Origin: Hydrangea macrophylla
Taxonomy: Eukaryota > Streptophyta > Magnoliopsida > Cornales > Hydrangeaceae
Reading direction: 5' to 3'
Length of the DNA stretch: 64,000 bases
Assembly (NCBI GenBank): GCA_033977485.1
Contig: CM066987.1
Location: forward strand, 48,735,033-48,799,032
The translations under genes and the position numbers were made by a program. How positions within the stretch are numbered: position 1 is the stretch's first letter; each line of letters begins with the position of its first letter. Of the stretch, positions 21,534-34,604 are shown in pieces. A model generated the notes under the pieces. It made no database searches. It saw nothing but the letters and a program-made list of their open reading frames with translations, and was not told the origin of the DNA.

Positions 21534-22277
21534 TCATTTTCCTTTTTTAAAAGAAGATGGTATCTAGTTGAAAATGTCAAAGTCGTTGAGGGATGTCACT
21601 GAAAACTTCGCTTTCTCTTCTTCTTCTTCTTCTTCTTCTTCTTTTTTTTTTTTTTTTAATTTAAACGTCATTTCCATATCTTTTTCCCTTGGAATTCGTT
21701 CGTATTGTCTTTAAGGATTTCCTAGTTCTTAATAAATTATTCTTCAAGTTCTGTGTTTCAAACTCGTGACTCCTCCGATACTGTAAATCCTTCTCTCAAC
21801 TAGCGCTTTATTCTTTGCCTTAAGGCTTTAATTGGATCTTCGATTTAGTCAAGGAAAAAAAACATAAAGAACAATCTTACCCTCTGTTTGGTTTAAAATG
21901 AAAAAGATTAGAAAAATAGAAAAGAAAAGAGAGTACGTGGAGAAATAGATTACACTTTTAGAACGTGGTGCATCATTTCCTTCCATTAATTATGCATATA
22001 TCACACTCATCTTTTAAGAATTTTTAATTTTTAATGCTACTTAAACATGAAGGAAAACACCAGAGAAAATACCGGATAACTAGTTTTCCTTTCCTTAATT
22101 TGTTTCCTTAATTTACTTAAAAATGAAATAATGCTTTATTCAATTTTTAATAAGTAAACCAAGTCCTTAGTCAAGTAGAAAACTTCTTTCCACTGGGATG
22201 GTTGAACAAGTCATTAATTGCTTGGTCCCAAACAAGACATAAAAGAAGAAGAAGAAGAAATAGTACTGATTTCAGCC
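21534..22277. other. intergenic, simple repeats
   Basis: Contains a (CTT)n tract and T run at 21610-21657 and A/G-rich sequence resembling MITE remnants (CTCTGTTTGGTTTAAAATG at 21885). No gene seen. A TATA-like ACATAAAAG sits ~35 bases before the ATG at 22278. Confidence 0.4.
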
Positions 22278-22328
22278 ATGAAGAAGGAAGATCACAACGG
22301 TGAAGAATTCCTTGATTACAAGCGAAAG
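22278..22328 (+). CDS. candidate first exon of the PP2-like lectin gene
   Basis: Seventeen codons, MKKEDHNGEEFLDYKRK, ending AAG followed by a GTCTGT donor. The phase (0) fits the exon at 36191, which begins KKWLDKKSGYKCYMLYAKS; PP2-type lectins have a charged N-terminal segment just before this block. If correct, intron 1 is about 13.9 kb and holds the nested LINE at 24768-34589. The exon is very short and the call rests on phase, strand and composition alone, so chance remains a real alternative. Confidence 0.35.
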
Positions 22329-24060
22329 GTCTGTCCAACCTGTTCTTGAAATTATTCATTGATTCCTTGGTTTTTTTTTTTTTTTTAAAACCAATCTTTG
22401 CTCTTTTGGTTAACTTTTCTCTTTCTATTTCTGCACTCATGAAGTGTAGAGTGCTTCAAATTCACATGGAGGAATTGAATTGAATTGAGAGAATTAGCAC
22501 CGTAAGCCTCCGTTTTGGTCTAAGGATTTAGAAAATGAAAGAAAAGGGAAAGGAAATGAGAAGAAAACTATTTGTCTAGTGTTTTCCCTTTTGTTTCATT
22601 CTATGCTTAGCAAGTAAAAATTGTGAGAAAAAAAAAAAAACTAAATTTGTGACTGGAGAAAATGGGAGGGAAGGGATTCACAAAATTAAAAATTTAATTC
22701 ATTTCTAATTAGATTTTCTTTTACTTCTTATTTTTTCCACTATTTTTCTTATTAAAAAACAAAAAGTGCATTCCATAAGCATCTTTAGTTCATTTTCCTC
22801 GCTAAATCCACAAACTAACAAGAGCTTATAATACTCTCAAATGTCAATAAAGTTTTCACTTTTTTGTGTCAAACCATTTTAGTCATCAACACTAGTGAAT
22901 CCTCCTTGTTTCCCATGTCTATCGGCCAACTTTGTTTCTACGTCACTTTTAACCCACCAAACAACCATACTGGGTAGGCCCTAGGCATAGCAAAGCAACT
23001 ACTTTGGCCCTACATTTTCAGCTAATATAAGGGCCCCTTTTTGACTACAAACCTTATACCCCTATGCTCTTATGTTCATAGACCTAAAACTAAAAGTAAA
23101 TTTACTTAAATTTCAATCTATTACCACAAACCAAGTTCAAAGGTCTCAAATCTAAAAAAAAAAAATTGATCATACAAGCTTTAGCACATAAACCAAACGA
23201 CCTACACAAAAAAAAACACAATAACATAAGAATTAGAATTCCAGAGTAAAAGCCTTTTTCCCTTTTGAACCATCAAACATGAAAGGCCACATCACCGCAC
23301 CATTGCAAAAATTGAAATTGAAACACCGCACCACACGGTCATACCATAAAAGCAGTACACCATTCACCAATGGATTTGTTCTCTCTTTAAAATTTGAGCT
23401 CTACAATAGCAAACATTGGTGGCAGCTAGACGGCGACCACTAAGGTCCAATCATTTGGATCATTATCTATTTTTATTTTTTTGCTCTAGAAATTCTTTAT
23501 TATTTTTTTTGCCTTCTTGAAAAGTGATTTTTGTGCAATAAAGGAGGAACACGAGAAAATTTTATCGTTAGTTTATATTGTGTTTTTTTCTTGTTAAACT
23601 GTGTGAGCAAATTTTATAGTTAATTTAGTAGTTTTAATCTAGGCACTAGCAAATAAATAAAATGGAAGCACCTAAGAAATTTCTTTTTTTTACTTTTTTA
23701 ATATGTATATATATAGGGGTCCCATTTTACGAATTCACTTTGGGCCTATGTATATTTATGAGAATAAAATGAATAATTTAGTTTTATCTCAAATATTTTT
23801 TAATATATCAGAATTTTCGGATTGAAAGAGCTTTTCAGATATCAATCTAATATTTTTTTCTCAATTCATTTTATGTTTGTAAAAATCGAAATTTTTCGAA
23901 ATCAAAAATGGAATTTCCGTTCCAATCTCCACTTTAATCATACATGACATGTAACGTGCCAAAAACTCCACTAATTTTTGTCCTTCCTCTCACTTTCCCA
24001 TCTCCCTCTGTCATTCATGCCTCCCTCCCATCCAATGGATAAATAAAGATTAGTGTTACA
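22329..24060. other. non-coding, MITE remnants
   Basis: AT-rich. 22505-22830 has weakly inverted ends (CGTAAGCCTCCGTTTTGGTC ... TTTTCCTCGCTAAATCC) like the GGCTTTGTTTGG MITEs elsewhere. No open frame of interest. It would be part of intron 1 of the lectin gene if the exon at 22278 is real. Confidence 0.4.
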
Positions 24061-24208
24061 TACACACACATTTTTTGACACACAGCTTTAAATGTATGCA
24101 CCTTGTGCTATGTAAGTGGTGCACAGAAAAGTGTAAAAAATTCAAACAGCACAAAGTACATGTGTTTAAAGCATAGTAAGTCAAAAAGTGTGTCAAAAAG
24201 TGTGTGTA
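24061..24208. mobile_element. MITE, CACACACTTTTT family, copy 2
   Basis: 148 bp, ends TACACACACATTTTTTGACA / TGTGTCAAAAAGTGTGTGTA; the interior is closely similar to the copy at 21373-21533. Confidence 0.75.
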
Positions 24209-24581
24209 CCAAATATTTCCCATAAATAAAACATAATATCAATAGTATATGACACAAAAGATTTTATGTTATTTTGATATAAATTCCAAGTTTCTGAAAG
24301 GAAAAAAAAAATTCCGGATTTGGAAGTGAATTTAGAAATTTCAAATTTTGAAATTTTTTTTTTCTTCCGAAAATCTCATTTCCTATTCGTTCCATCTGAA
24401 AATCAGCCATGTGTATATTGTATCAATATTGCTATGAATTTTGGACACAGAGAGAGAGAGAGAGAGAGAAAAACACTTAAAGAAGAGAAAGCTGAAAATA
24501 GAAATGGGGCAAAGTAAGATTTTTAACTCCCATCTCATGTCCTTGTATGCAAAACACCATTTTCTACTTTAAAGTAGAAAC

Positions 24582-24741
24582 TAGGGGTGAAAACGATTCG
24601 GTTCAGTACAACTTTTAGTCAAACCGATTGGTTTCGGTTCGGTTCGATTTAATGTAAAATTTTAGTTCGAGTTGTTTACACAACATGAAATTTTTGAAAC
24701 CGGCCGAACCAACCGGTTCGGTCGACTTGCTTACACCCCTA
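24582..24741. mobile_element. hAT-type MITE
   Basis: TAGGGGTGAAAACGATTCGG ... TTACACCCCTA ends, 160 bp, with the GGTTCGGTT-rich interior typical of this plant MITE class. Flanks GTAGAAAC and GCAGAAAT agree at 6 of 8 positions, consistent with a decayed 8-bp duplication. Confidence 0.7.
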
Positions 24742-27030
24742 GCAGAAATACAGAAAATTTACCTTTTTTTTAGGATAAAAGGAGGAATTAAATAAATTAA
24801 TTAGGAGATAACTCCTTAGCCACAACGTCTAACAGGAATTGAGGAAAACAAGTGAACCATATAGACTTAACTTACTGAGACTTGGCATATCTAGCAAGGC
24901 AGTGAGCAGCCAAGTTGACATTCCTTTGCACAAAGCAACAATTGACAGAAGAGAAGGCCAATAACTCTGTCTTAATCTCGTCGATGGCGTGCCCATACTG
25001 TCCAAAATGGGACTCATCCGAGTTCAACTCGTTCACCACCACAATCCCATCCAACTCCACCACCAACCGCACCTCCTATCCAAAGCTGCAAAAAAGAGAG
25101 ATCGCTTCCAACAACGCAAAAACTTCCACTGAAGTGGGATCCCAAAGCCCCCAAACGAAATTCTGAAAAAGCCATAAGTATTTCCCCCGTATGATCATGC
25201 AGTATTGCCCCAAAACCCACGGCACCCTGCTCTTTAAAAACAGCCCCATCGACATTTAATTTCACAAAATCTGGTGGAGGACGCTACCAACGGGTCACTA
25301 AGGTCACCACCCCTCGGGTTAGTGGTTTGACCTTTTGGGATTCTTCTTAGTCTTCTAAAACTTCTTGCTCTGACACAAGTTGCTCAACCAACAAACCAAT
25401 ATACGTCGAAACTTGAACCGCTCCCTCATGGAGAAAGGCATTCCGATTGTTCCAAATAGCCCATGCACCAAACACAAACAAGTCCGCTGTCACAGAAGTT
25501 TGCCCAAGTAAGATGCACTCAAACCAGTCTACAAACATCATATGCCAGTCGACACGATAGAACTCATAAGGCATTAACACTTTCCATACATCCCGTGCTC
25601 AAGAGCAGCCAAACAAGGAATAAGAGATAGTTTTAGGCTCTTTGGAGCAAATCGGGCATAACACCCTAGTGGGGACCCCTCTCTCTCAACCCCCCCCCCC
25701 CCCCCCGAGATGTGAAACAAGACAGGAATTCTGTACATGCCTTCCAAGAAAACATCTGAAGGTTTTGTGGGACATTTAGATTCCATAGTGCCATCCAAGG
25801 GAACCCACCCCCAGAAAGAGGTGACGTCGAGACCACGTTCCCTTGTTCAAGCTTAGCTCGAAATCCAACTCGGTAGGCCAATTTCATAGAATAACAACCC
25901 TTATTCTTCCAATGCCAGATAAGTTTATCCCACCCCGCATTGCCCATAATCAGAATTGCTTGAATAGCCTCAACTTCATGCAAAAGGAAAACACTACTAA
26001 GTAAATCAACGTTCCACGTTTTTCCATCCGTATTAAAAAAATGATAACCATATAATCCTTTCACATGATCTGACATTGGGGAGACAGAACGGAAAGTAGA
26101 TGGAGTGAGGAGCCATGTGTCCAGCCCCACACGAACCTGGCACCTGTCCCAATTCTCCACCTAACCCGAGGCCTAAAAAGACCCAATGGCCCCCAAAGAC
26201 TCTGCCAGGCAAAGGACGGTCGAGACCCTAGATTGGCCTCAATAAGCTTCCCATTTGGAATGTAACGAGCTTTAAAAACTTTGTGGAAGAGAGATCTCAT
26301 ATTATGTAGAAAACACCAGAGTTGTTTACCAAGAAGGGCATCATTAAAGACCCCCATATCACGGAACCCCATGCCACCTTCACTTTTTGGGCGACTAAGT
26401 TTTGCCCCATCGCCCAATGTAGTTTACGTTGATCAGTGTTGTTTTCCCACCAAAACCAAGCTAATAAGCGTTCATGTAAAAGGCCCTCGAAAGTTTAAAA
26501 CAAGACATGGCAGACATAGGAATAGCTTGGGCAACTACTTTTACAAGCACTTCCTTGTCACCTTGTGAAAGGCACCTCTCTGTCCACCCTTTAATTTTGG
26601 AAGCAATATAATCAATAACATATTGAAAAATCTGACGTTTAGGGCGGGCAATGAAAGATGGCTGTCTGAGATATTTATCGTGTTGGGAACATGCTTCTAC
26701 ACCCAGAATCTCAAGCTTCGACTTCAAATCGTCAACCGTAGTAGGGATAAAGAAAAATTGGATTTAGCCGCATTAATTTTCTGTCCCAATGCCTACTCGT
26801 ACTTGTTCAGAGCCTCCAACAACTGCAAGATATTGGCCTCCCGAGATTGACAGAAAAGCAAACTGCCATCAACAAAGAAAAGGTGAGTAATGGAAGGACT
26901 CCCCTACACACCTTAATGTCATCAATTCCACCTCGCATTTTATAGCAAGTAAAGACGCAAAGAGTGCCTCGGCACACAAAATAAACAAGAGAAAAGAAGG
27001 TCCCCCTGCCTGATACTGCTAGGGATATAT

Positions 27031-27370
27031 TGTCACACCTCAAACCCATGTAAATAAAATAGGATTTCCTCACCAACCTTAGCTAGACTAGCTCCCTAAA
27101 ATGAGGTTGAGCAATACCTCTTCTTTTCTTTTTATTCTTTTTCTCTCTTTCTCTCTCTTTTGCTCGGCCCTTCCCCCCCCCCCCCCCCCATATCGCCCCC
27201 CATGTATATATATAAAGAGGAAGAGGAAGTGGTCAGATCTTCTTTCTTACCTTTCAATGGTGATAGTTATCCATTTTCATTTCATCAAATGCTTATCATT
27301 TCTTTGTATTTATCTCCATCCTCCTTCAGTCCTTCTATTCACAAGCGCAATACATATGGATTTACAACAC

Positions 27371-27424
<54 letters not shown>

Positions 27425-27681
27425 AAAGTAGGATTGGCCACTTGTCCCTATTTCAAACCATATCACATAAGTAAGGTCTACAAACAATTACCTTGGGCTC
27501 CGGCTTCTAAGGTCTTCTTGGACATATTGATCTACATTTAGATCAAGTCACGTAGGCCATTGAATACTTTATTCCACTATTATCTTTTCATTTCTAGAAA
27601 TATACCAATTAATGTCACATATGAGTCCTATTAAGTGATGTGAATATATTAAATAATTGCATAAAAATACAGGTTATCACA
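27031..27681 (+). mobile_element. second solo LTR nested in the copia LTR
   Basis: 651 bp, TGTCACACCTCAAACCCATG ... GGTTATCACA, flanked by TATAT on both sides (27026-27030, 27682-27686). Removing it restores AGGGATATATACTAAAAG, the sequence found uninterrupted (one base different) at 5754. Contains a C run (~27173-27190) and a (GA)n tract (27371-27423). Family not identified; orientation uncertain. Confidence 0.85.
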
Positions 27682-28638
27682 TATATACTAAAAGTCATGC
27701 TTTATGTAGTCAATTTATTATTCACTTAATAAAATCAGCTATTCCATTTTAATGAGAATCTGTGTGAGGATTGTTTGCATTATATTGTTCATTTAATATT
27801 GTGCATGCGTGTCTCTTATTCTACATAGTAGGTGATCTGGTGTTTAGAGTTTGGCTTATACACGAAAGATCAGACCATTGAATCTTGTAGATATAAGATT
27901 TTGGTTTACAGTCTTAGATGGGATTGGACACACCATCGGTAGGACTGCAGTATTGTGGTGTAGTAGGTTTGTCTTGACTACGAAAAACGGTATAGTTTCA
28001 ACTTACTTTGTTGGTGCACTTTGTGTATTAAACGGGACCGACTTGGGGTAATTATCTTTATACTGACTTACAAGGTAATTAACACCCCATGGTCCTTATG
28101 AGTGCTTATGCTCTAAATCCTAAGTTAATTTATAGACACGTACATTTGATATTTATACTTTGATCCCTAAAAGGGTGAGATCCTTAAATGGGTCAATCTC
28201 TAATTGGATTGGGTGACAATATTAATTATGTGGTGGATATTAATTATTGATGAAATCCACGTCTCAGTTTTGGGATTGTTGATATCCCCTTGAGGAAGCT
28301 TAGAAGTTTTGATTATGTCAAACCCTGCAGGTGGATTTTGTATCTGGCATATCAAATTAAGCAGAGGATCTCAAGTAAATATTTAGAGATTAGTTAAATA
28401 TGATTGTCAATAATTATATTTTATTAATGGATATCTGTAATCTTAACGTGAGGAGACAATAAGCATTTAATAACATGGAGCTCGAAATATATTTTTGATA
28501 TAAGGGTAGGGTGCAATTATAATTCTTTAGTGGTATGAATTATAATTTATGGAAATAGGAATGTGATTCAGTTCGAATTAGGGTTTCCTAATTCCATAGG
28601 AAGCCTATTCCGTATTGACTTCTCATGGTCCCTATCGT

Positions 28639-28827
28639 TAGGGGTGGCAATTTTTGACACGACAACCCGTTTTACTGAGACAACCCGAACATGACACGAC
28701 ATGACACGATTAATTTAAAATAGTTTGTATTATAGATGAATAGCACTCAAAACTAAAAATCAAACCCAAAGCACACAACCCGATTAATGACACGATTATG
28801 ACACGAGAACCCGAATTGCCACCCCTA
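28639..28827. mobile_element. hAT-type MITE in the copia LTR
   Basis: 189 bp, TAGGGGTGGCAATTTTTGAC ... GAATTGCCACCCCTA, with a perfect 8-bp duplication CCTATCGT (28631-28638, 28828-28835). The related LTR at 5750-7361 has the single uninterrupted CCTATCGTAGCC near 6712, a natural empty site. Confidence 0.92.
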
Positions 28828-29503
28828 CCTATCGTAGCCTGTATATATGCTGCTTAGGCTCTCCTCTCAATTTGCATTTTTTCACGTAGAGTATTATACC
28901 TTGGAATAGAAAAGAGAGCGTAAAAAAAAACACAAAAAAAATAAAAGGATTTCGGAAGAGCCCACACTCAGTTCGATATTCTGGTAGCAAAGGAATATAG
29001 TAGAATGTCGTAACTGTTATCGAGCCCGTGTTCTCGATTTGTCTACTACAGCAATATGTTTTACAGTTCAAGATAACCCTAGTTCCGCCCTTGTAAGGTC
29101 ATTGTAGCTTTCACGTAATTTTTTGTAGTACCAACTTATACGTGCTGTCAACGGATTCTGGGAATGCAGTTTCCTAACAGATACCATGTGTAGGAAGGAA
29201 TGGGGCTGATTGAATATCATGAATCATCACAGAGTATGAAACATAATGGACACAAGCCATAATTAGCTGAATACAATGATCACAAAAACCAATTTACCCA
29301 TAGCCTTCTCCAAAAAGGACCACTTCTCCCTATCATATGCCTTACTCATGTCCAATTTGAAAGCCATGATTGTCGAGGAACCGGAAGTCTTGGATATGAT
29401 GTAATGCATTGCTTCAAAAGTCACTAATACATTATCAGTTATTAATCTCCCCGGTACAAAAGCACTTTGGTTCTCAGAAACAAGACTAGGAAGGATACGC
29501 TTG

Positions 29504-31527
29504 TGTTACAACCCAATCCCACAATAGCGGAACTGAAGCTAGTGGCACGCCACTGAGGCTAACTCAATTCCATTAAAGTAAATAGCAGTAGAAAACATAA
29601 GTAAAATCCATGAAGTTCGAAGTTATAAAGGTTTTACGCATTTGAAAACGCTTGAAGAAACAACTCATTTTGGAGCAAGCAATTCAGTCGACTGCCTCCC
29701 CTGTCCAGCGACTGATGCCTCCAATGCTCAGTCGACTGAACTCGTTCGGTCGACTGAACCTGATCCAGCAGAATGTCTAGTTTTGAGACAGTTTCCAGTC
29801 GACTGTTTTCCAACTTCCAGTTGATTGATCAACATGAAAACTGAAAGGATATTTGTTAAAACAGGGGTCCAGTTGACTATGACCTTGGTTCAGTAGACTG
29901 TGCTCCCTGCAGCAGCCCTTTCTGCAGAATCTCCCCATTTCCAAGCTTGACAGCACTTAACCTTGAGCTCATTTACCAATTCTAAACTATCGGAAACATA
30001 CAGAAATATGTAGATAACCCATTCAAACATGTCCCACGCTTCTAATCTCCAAATTCTATTACAAAATGAAGGCATAAATTAAATTTAAACAACTGTTCTA
30101 TTACAAAACTACAAGTTAGGCTTTCAAGTTGCCTTCTAAGTGAACTCCCAATCCCATGTGCTCACTTCCCCGATTCCTCGCCAGCATTAACACCTACAAT
30201 GGTTATTTAAATAACCACACATATTTTGATTTGTTTAAGCTAACGTTTAGTGAATAAAGCAACGATGCACATGAATGATAAGCATGATCGCATTCACATC
30301 TATACATTTCATACTAGTCTCCGGAGTCTCATGTGTACGGTCCACACTCCTAGTCCGCGATTCCTAGCCAATAAGTCCACGCGACTGGGTAAGACCCACG
30401 TTTCTTTTCTTCAAACGTGCGACCATATGCCTATAACGGCTCCACAACAATGGCTTGGTACCACGTGCTCCTTTGACCCAAATAGCAACTAAACATGCTC
30501 AAATCTCATTTCACCGTGCTTTCGAAGTAAGTCAAACATTCCACCGTGCAATTGGGCCTACTGATCAATATAATGGCCCAGTATGAACGAAACAATATAT
30601 CTTTATGAACTAACATATGCTTTCCGTACAAAACATGAATACATGTCAAGAAATCATCCCAAAACATATAGTTGAATCACTCACCTCCGATTAACGCTCC
30701 TAAACTTTGCTTCAAAGAAAACCCAAGTACAAATAACGTGCAGAAGTCCGTCTAGTACGATTCCTATGGATCAAATTTTGATTATCATCTTTTTATGAAA
30801 ATTCCCAAAAATGAGTTTTCGGAAAACTTATCCAAACAAGACTTAGTGGATATCAAAACAACGGCCTTACCTCGAGGAGTTCGAATATCCGATAAAATAT
30901 TTTGATCAACGGACGGATCGTCGAAAATGAGCGTCGCAAGCTCGAAGATCAAGTCTCCATTTTCTCTCTCTTCCTCTTAGAAGCAAATTAGGTTTTGACT
31001 ACTAAAAATATCTCACACTTTGTATTTATAGCCATTACCTTTCCAAATACCATTTAGCTCCCCTTAAGATCTCAAACCTTCGATTTAGCACCCCTAGAAG
31101 TAAGTATCCAACTTTACTAATTTTTCACTAAGTTCTGATTGGTTGCTAAAACGTAGCAGTTCCACATGATTTTACAAAATTACTAATTAGCCTACCAATT
31201 ATGTAGCATGTTGATTCGTACTCAAAATGATACCAAAATTAACATCATAAATAAATTCTAAACCAGATAATGATATAAATAGTGAAACACACAGGTAAAC
31301 ATTTATTTTCAGATAAACATTTAGGGTATTCCACAATGAACGTCTCAATCTCGCAGAGACTTCCCAACGACAAAACGTCCATTCACACAGTCATAGAGGG
31401 TTCTCTTACACAGACACCCATTCGACTCGTGAGTCAAAATCACTCACACACATGTCTCAATACACACCACAACACATTATCATGCATGACAAAATGAAAT
31501 ACTATAAACACACACACGGGTGTTATA
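29504..31527 (-). mobile_element. gypsy-type solo LTR inside LINE A
   Basis: 2,024 bp, plus-strand ends TGTTACAACCC ... GGGTGTTATA, with GCTTG on both sides (29499-29503, 31528-31532). On the minus strand it begins TATAACACCC and aligns with the LTR at 63253-64000, which sets its orientation. It contains a cluster of CAGTCGACTG palindromes (29680-29900). LINE A resumes exactly at both edges. Confidence 0.9.
29680..29900. repeat. CAGTCGACTG palindrome cluster
   Basis: Repeated CAGTCGACTG and near variants (CAGTTGACT, CAGTAGACTG) about 15-45 bases apart, close to the 3' end of this LTR. Analogous to the TCGATCGA arrays in the Tekay-like LTRs. Confidence 0.7.
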
Positions 31528-33527
31528 GCTTGAGGTGATTAACCAGAACCTTGGCAATAATCTTATAATCCAAATTACATAAACTAATGGGGCGAAACTA
31601 GCTAACCTTCCTAGGTGAACGAACTTTCGGGATAAGAACAATGTACATTTTATGTAAGCCATGAGAGATCACACCATCTCTAAAAAAATCCACAACAAAC
31701 CTGACAACATCACATCCAACAACATCCCAAAAAAGCTGATAAAAAAGAGCACACATCCCATCTAGACCCGGGGCCTTAGTAGGATGCATCTGGAAAAGAG
31801 CTAAACGAACCTCTTTAGGAAGAACCTCACGGGTAAGCCAAGCATTATTTTCCTCATAAGCTATGTTATTGAGATAAACCATAGCTTCATCCAAGTTGCT
31901 AGGGTAGGGTAAGAAGAAGAGAAAATATCATGGAAATATTCCAATACCATACCTGACAAATGGTCCGAGTCCTCCACCCAAATGCCTGAAGAATCCTCGA
32001 TACCCTCAATCAAATTCCACTTTTTCTACGTAGAGGCCTTCTTATGAAAAAAATCCTGTGTTTCGATCCCCATCACTAAGCCAAGCAACATGGGAACGTT
32101 GCTTCCACATGATTTCCTCTTTCTCCAATAATCGGTTTATCTCAGTCTTTCTTTGCCGATATCTTTATGATGCACATCCAAACATTTCAACCTTTCAAGC
32201 TCTTCCATGTGTGATTTAAGAAGTCGATTAACCTTCCCAAAAGTATAAACATTCCATTGTCGAAGGGACGTGGCACACCTGGTGATTTTGTCCTTACTAG
32301 GAAGCGACAGAGACGCACCATTCCACTTAATAGACACAACCTCTTTGATACTCTCATGGGTTAACCACATTACCTCGAAGAAAAACAGGATGATTCCCCT
32401 CTTTTGATAGGCTGACTGCCTAGTCAATCGTAAGAACAATGGGGCATGATCTGATCTAGAGGCCACAAGGACCTGAACAGAGGCATCCAGGAACAAACCA
32501 AACCATGAATCATTACCTACAACCCTATCCAAATGCTCTTAGATAAAGTCCCCAGCACTGCGATTATTCTGCCACATAAACGAGTTGCCTCTGTATCCCA
32601 CATCGTGCAGCCCATACCAATGATGAGTGTCCAGAAAGGCATCGGCTTGTCCACGGTCAATAGCACAACCCCCCTTCTTCTTATGCGAATATAGAATCTC
32701 ATTAAAATCCCCACCCACTGCCCACGGAAGAGAACTCGCATCCCGTAAGCCTCATAATAGGTTCCACATGTACTTTCTCTTCGTTGCGTCTAGGTGGCCA
32801 TCGAAACCAGCAAACCTTCACCATGTCTCACTTAGACCCATCTCAACCTGAATATCAATGTGATGCTTCGAGAAACTAAGAAGACTAATCATGATCTTCA
32901 GCTTCCAAAGTAGGGCCAGACCACCACTCAAGCCAATCTGACCAACTATAATACATCCAAAAAAGCCCAAATAACGACTGATAAACTCCATCTTACGAAC
33001 TGTAACTTTGGTCTCAGATAGAAACACAAAGCTATGACCTTATACCTTCATAATGTCGTGAAGCACCCGAACTGACCGTGGGTTCCCAAGCCCTCCACAG
33101 TTCCAAACTAGGCAACTCATTATGTTTGGTGGGGCTGCATAGCAGCCTCGACCTCTACAACATTAATCACCACCATATCTGTCTTGTGACGTTTACCATC
33201 ACCAGTCCGAAAGACACCCGAACTTACCTCGGAAGTGTGTTTAGGGAGATGCCCTACCCTGAGATAACTGACTATTCAACTGCTCCATACTCTCCCTACG
33301 TGCCAGTCGTTTCCATGCTCGCCTTCATCCCCTACTATAGCTGGGTGTAGAGGCAATAACAGCCTCCATAGGCGTCACCATAGTGGGCTATACCTCATGG
33401 GTCTTTGATGACTTCTCCTCCCTAATAATGGCATTAGGGGGGGAGGGGACTCTTCTTGAACCACCTAAACATCAATCATTAGCGGCTCCTCCTTATCCTC
33501 ATCCACAGTTTGTACATTATCTTTCCC

Positions 33528-34410
33528 CTAAAGTTGAGGAGGCAATTGCAGCGGCTCATCCTGGTGCGTATCAGTAGGACTTATCATAGAATCATCCCTG
33601 CCACTACTCGGTTCGCCCCGGTTATCATCATGCTGGAAGGATTGTTCCCCTACAATAGTCCTCACATCTCGTTTGGCACGCAACCACGGCCCATATTGAG
33701 ACTCACCCTTAGAAAGTAGACACCTAGTAGATATATTCTCTCTACACTCTTTATCATTATGTCCAATCACCCCACAACAGAAGCACAAAGAAGGAAGATG
33801 TTCATGAAACTGAAAACCAACCCAGAGCGTAGCACCATAAATGCCGATCTTGGAGCCCCTCAATACCAGTTTTGTGAGGTCATGAGAGACCCTTACCCTA
33901 AGATACTCACCCCAAGCTTCACCAATACTATCAGTATCAACAGCAATAACCTTTCCAATCCTGGAACCCAGAGTGATCCCCTCCTCTCGTTTCATCCCCG
34001 CAAGCAGTAAGTCATGAATCTGAACCCAAATCACTACGGTGTTAAACGGAATCTCCATGACTGGGATCAAGTCATCCATCTCTTGAAGCGCAAGCAAATT
34101 AGTAACAAAAGGCCACAGTTTTCCACGTAAAACCTTAGCCTTATCACGTTCACTTTGTAATTCAAACAGGAATCTGTTAGGGGCTAAAACCCTAAAACCA
34201 CACCCGGATACCCTCCATAGGCCAAGAATATTATTGTAGAGAGCATCAACACTGTATGTTATATATCGTCGTGCGCAAAGATCCAATCAGACAAAGCCCA
34301 GCCCAAGTCGTCGGCACACAATGCACATCAGCCCTACTCTCTTCCTCGTCTGTGAGTAGAAGCTTCCTAAATAAACCATCAAGATCAGAAGGAGCCACAC
34401 CATCAGTCAT
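33528..34410 (-). pseudogene. LINE A ORF1 (DUF4283 plus zinc knuckle)
   Basis: Starts MTDGVAPSDLDGLFRKLLLT at 34410, shifts frame near 34275, then runs to 33528. The DUF4283-like core includes IPFNTVVIWVQIHDL, and the zinc knuckle is CFCCGVIGHNDKEC (~33765). ORF1 of plant L1 elements is an RNA-binding protein of the LINE RNP. LINE B ORF1 aligns (VQIHDL, LRA). Confidence 0.8.
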
Positions 34411-34604
34411 TGAAAAATAGATACACCAAGGCAAAGAAAGAAAACAACGATAAAAGTAACAAGCAGGACTCCAAAAAGGAGACGAAGCTTACAAGCGACC
34501 CTAGAAATCTAGTGTTGCTGTATGACTCATCCTCTTAGAGAAAACCCTAGAGCCGCTAGACTTGATAGTCCAACACAAACTATTTTTAATAAATTTTACC
34601 TTTT

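Larger units (their letters stand above)
27017..29179 (+). mobile_element. copia solo LTR (copia-1 family) inside LINE A
   Basis: TGCTAGGGATATATAC... (interrupted by 27031-27681) ... TTTCCTAACA at 29179, flanked by GATAC (27012-27016 and 29180-29184). It matches the LTR at 5750-7361 over its length. With the nested LTR and MITE removed it is about 1.3 kb. No internal region remains, so it is a solo LTR made by LTR-LTR recombination. Confidence 0.9.
24800..33120 (-). pseudogene. LINE A ORF2: endonuclease-RT-zf-RVT-RNase H, split
   Basis: Start ATG at 33120 (MSCLVWNCGGLGNPRSVRVL, the usual plant L1 endonuclease start). Endonuclease 32140-33120 with several frame breaks; RT begins about 31528-31894 (HPTKAPGLDGMCALFYQLFW), continues 29290-29503, then 26461-27016 (KEVLVKVVAQAIPMSAMSCF). 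zf-RVT is at 25666-26160 (DKLIWHWKNKGCYSMKLAYR) and RNase H at 24872-25265 (MKLNVDGAVFKEQGAVGFGA). The RT catalytic box reads FFVDG (~26845) instead of FADD, so the enzyme is dead. Multiple stops and shifts throughout. Confidence 0.85.
24768..34589 (-). mobile_element. L1-type LINE A, nested
   Basis: One minus-strand LINE with ORF1, then endonuclease, RT, zf-RVT and RNase H domains, split by two insertions (27017-29179 and 29504-31527). Without them it is about 5.6 kb, matching LINE B. The 3' end is a short A tail (T run 24764-24772). Flanks AAAATTTACCTTTT (24754-24767) and TAAATTTTACCTTTT (34590-34604) fit a target-site duplication with one slipped base. The LINE matches resume at each insertion edge. 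Confidence 0.88.

Noticed and set aside
33078..34010. Plus-strand open frames
   Set aside because: They are antisense to LINE A endonuclease and ORF1, whose protein motifs are clear on the minus strand.
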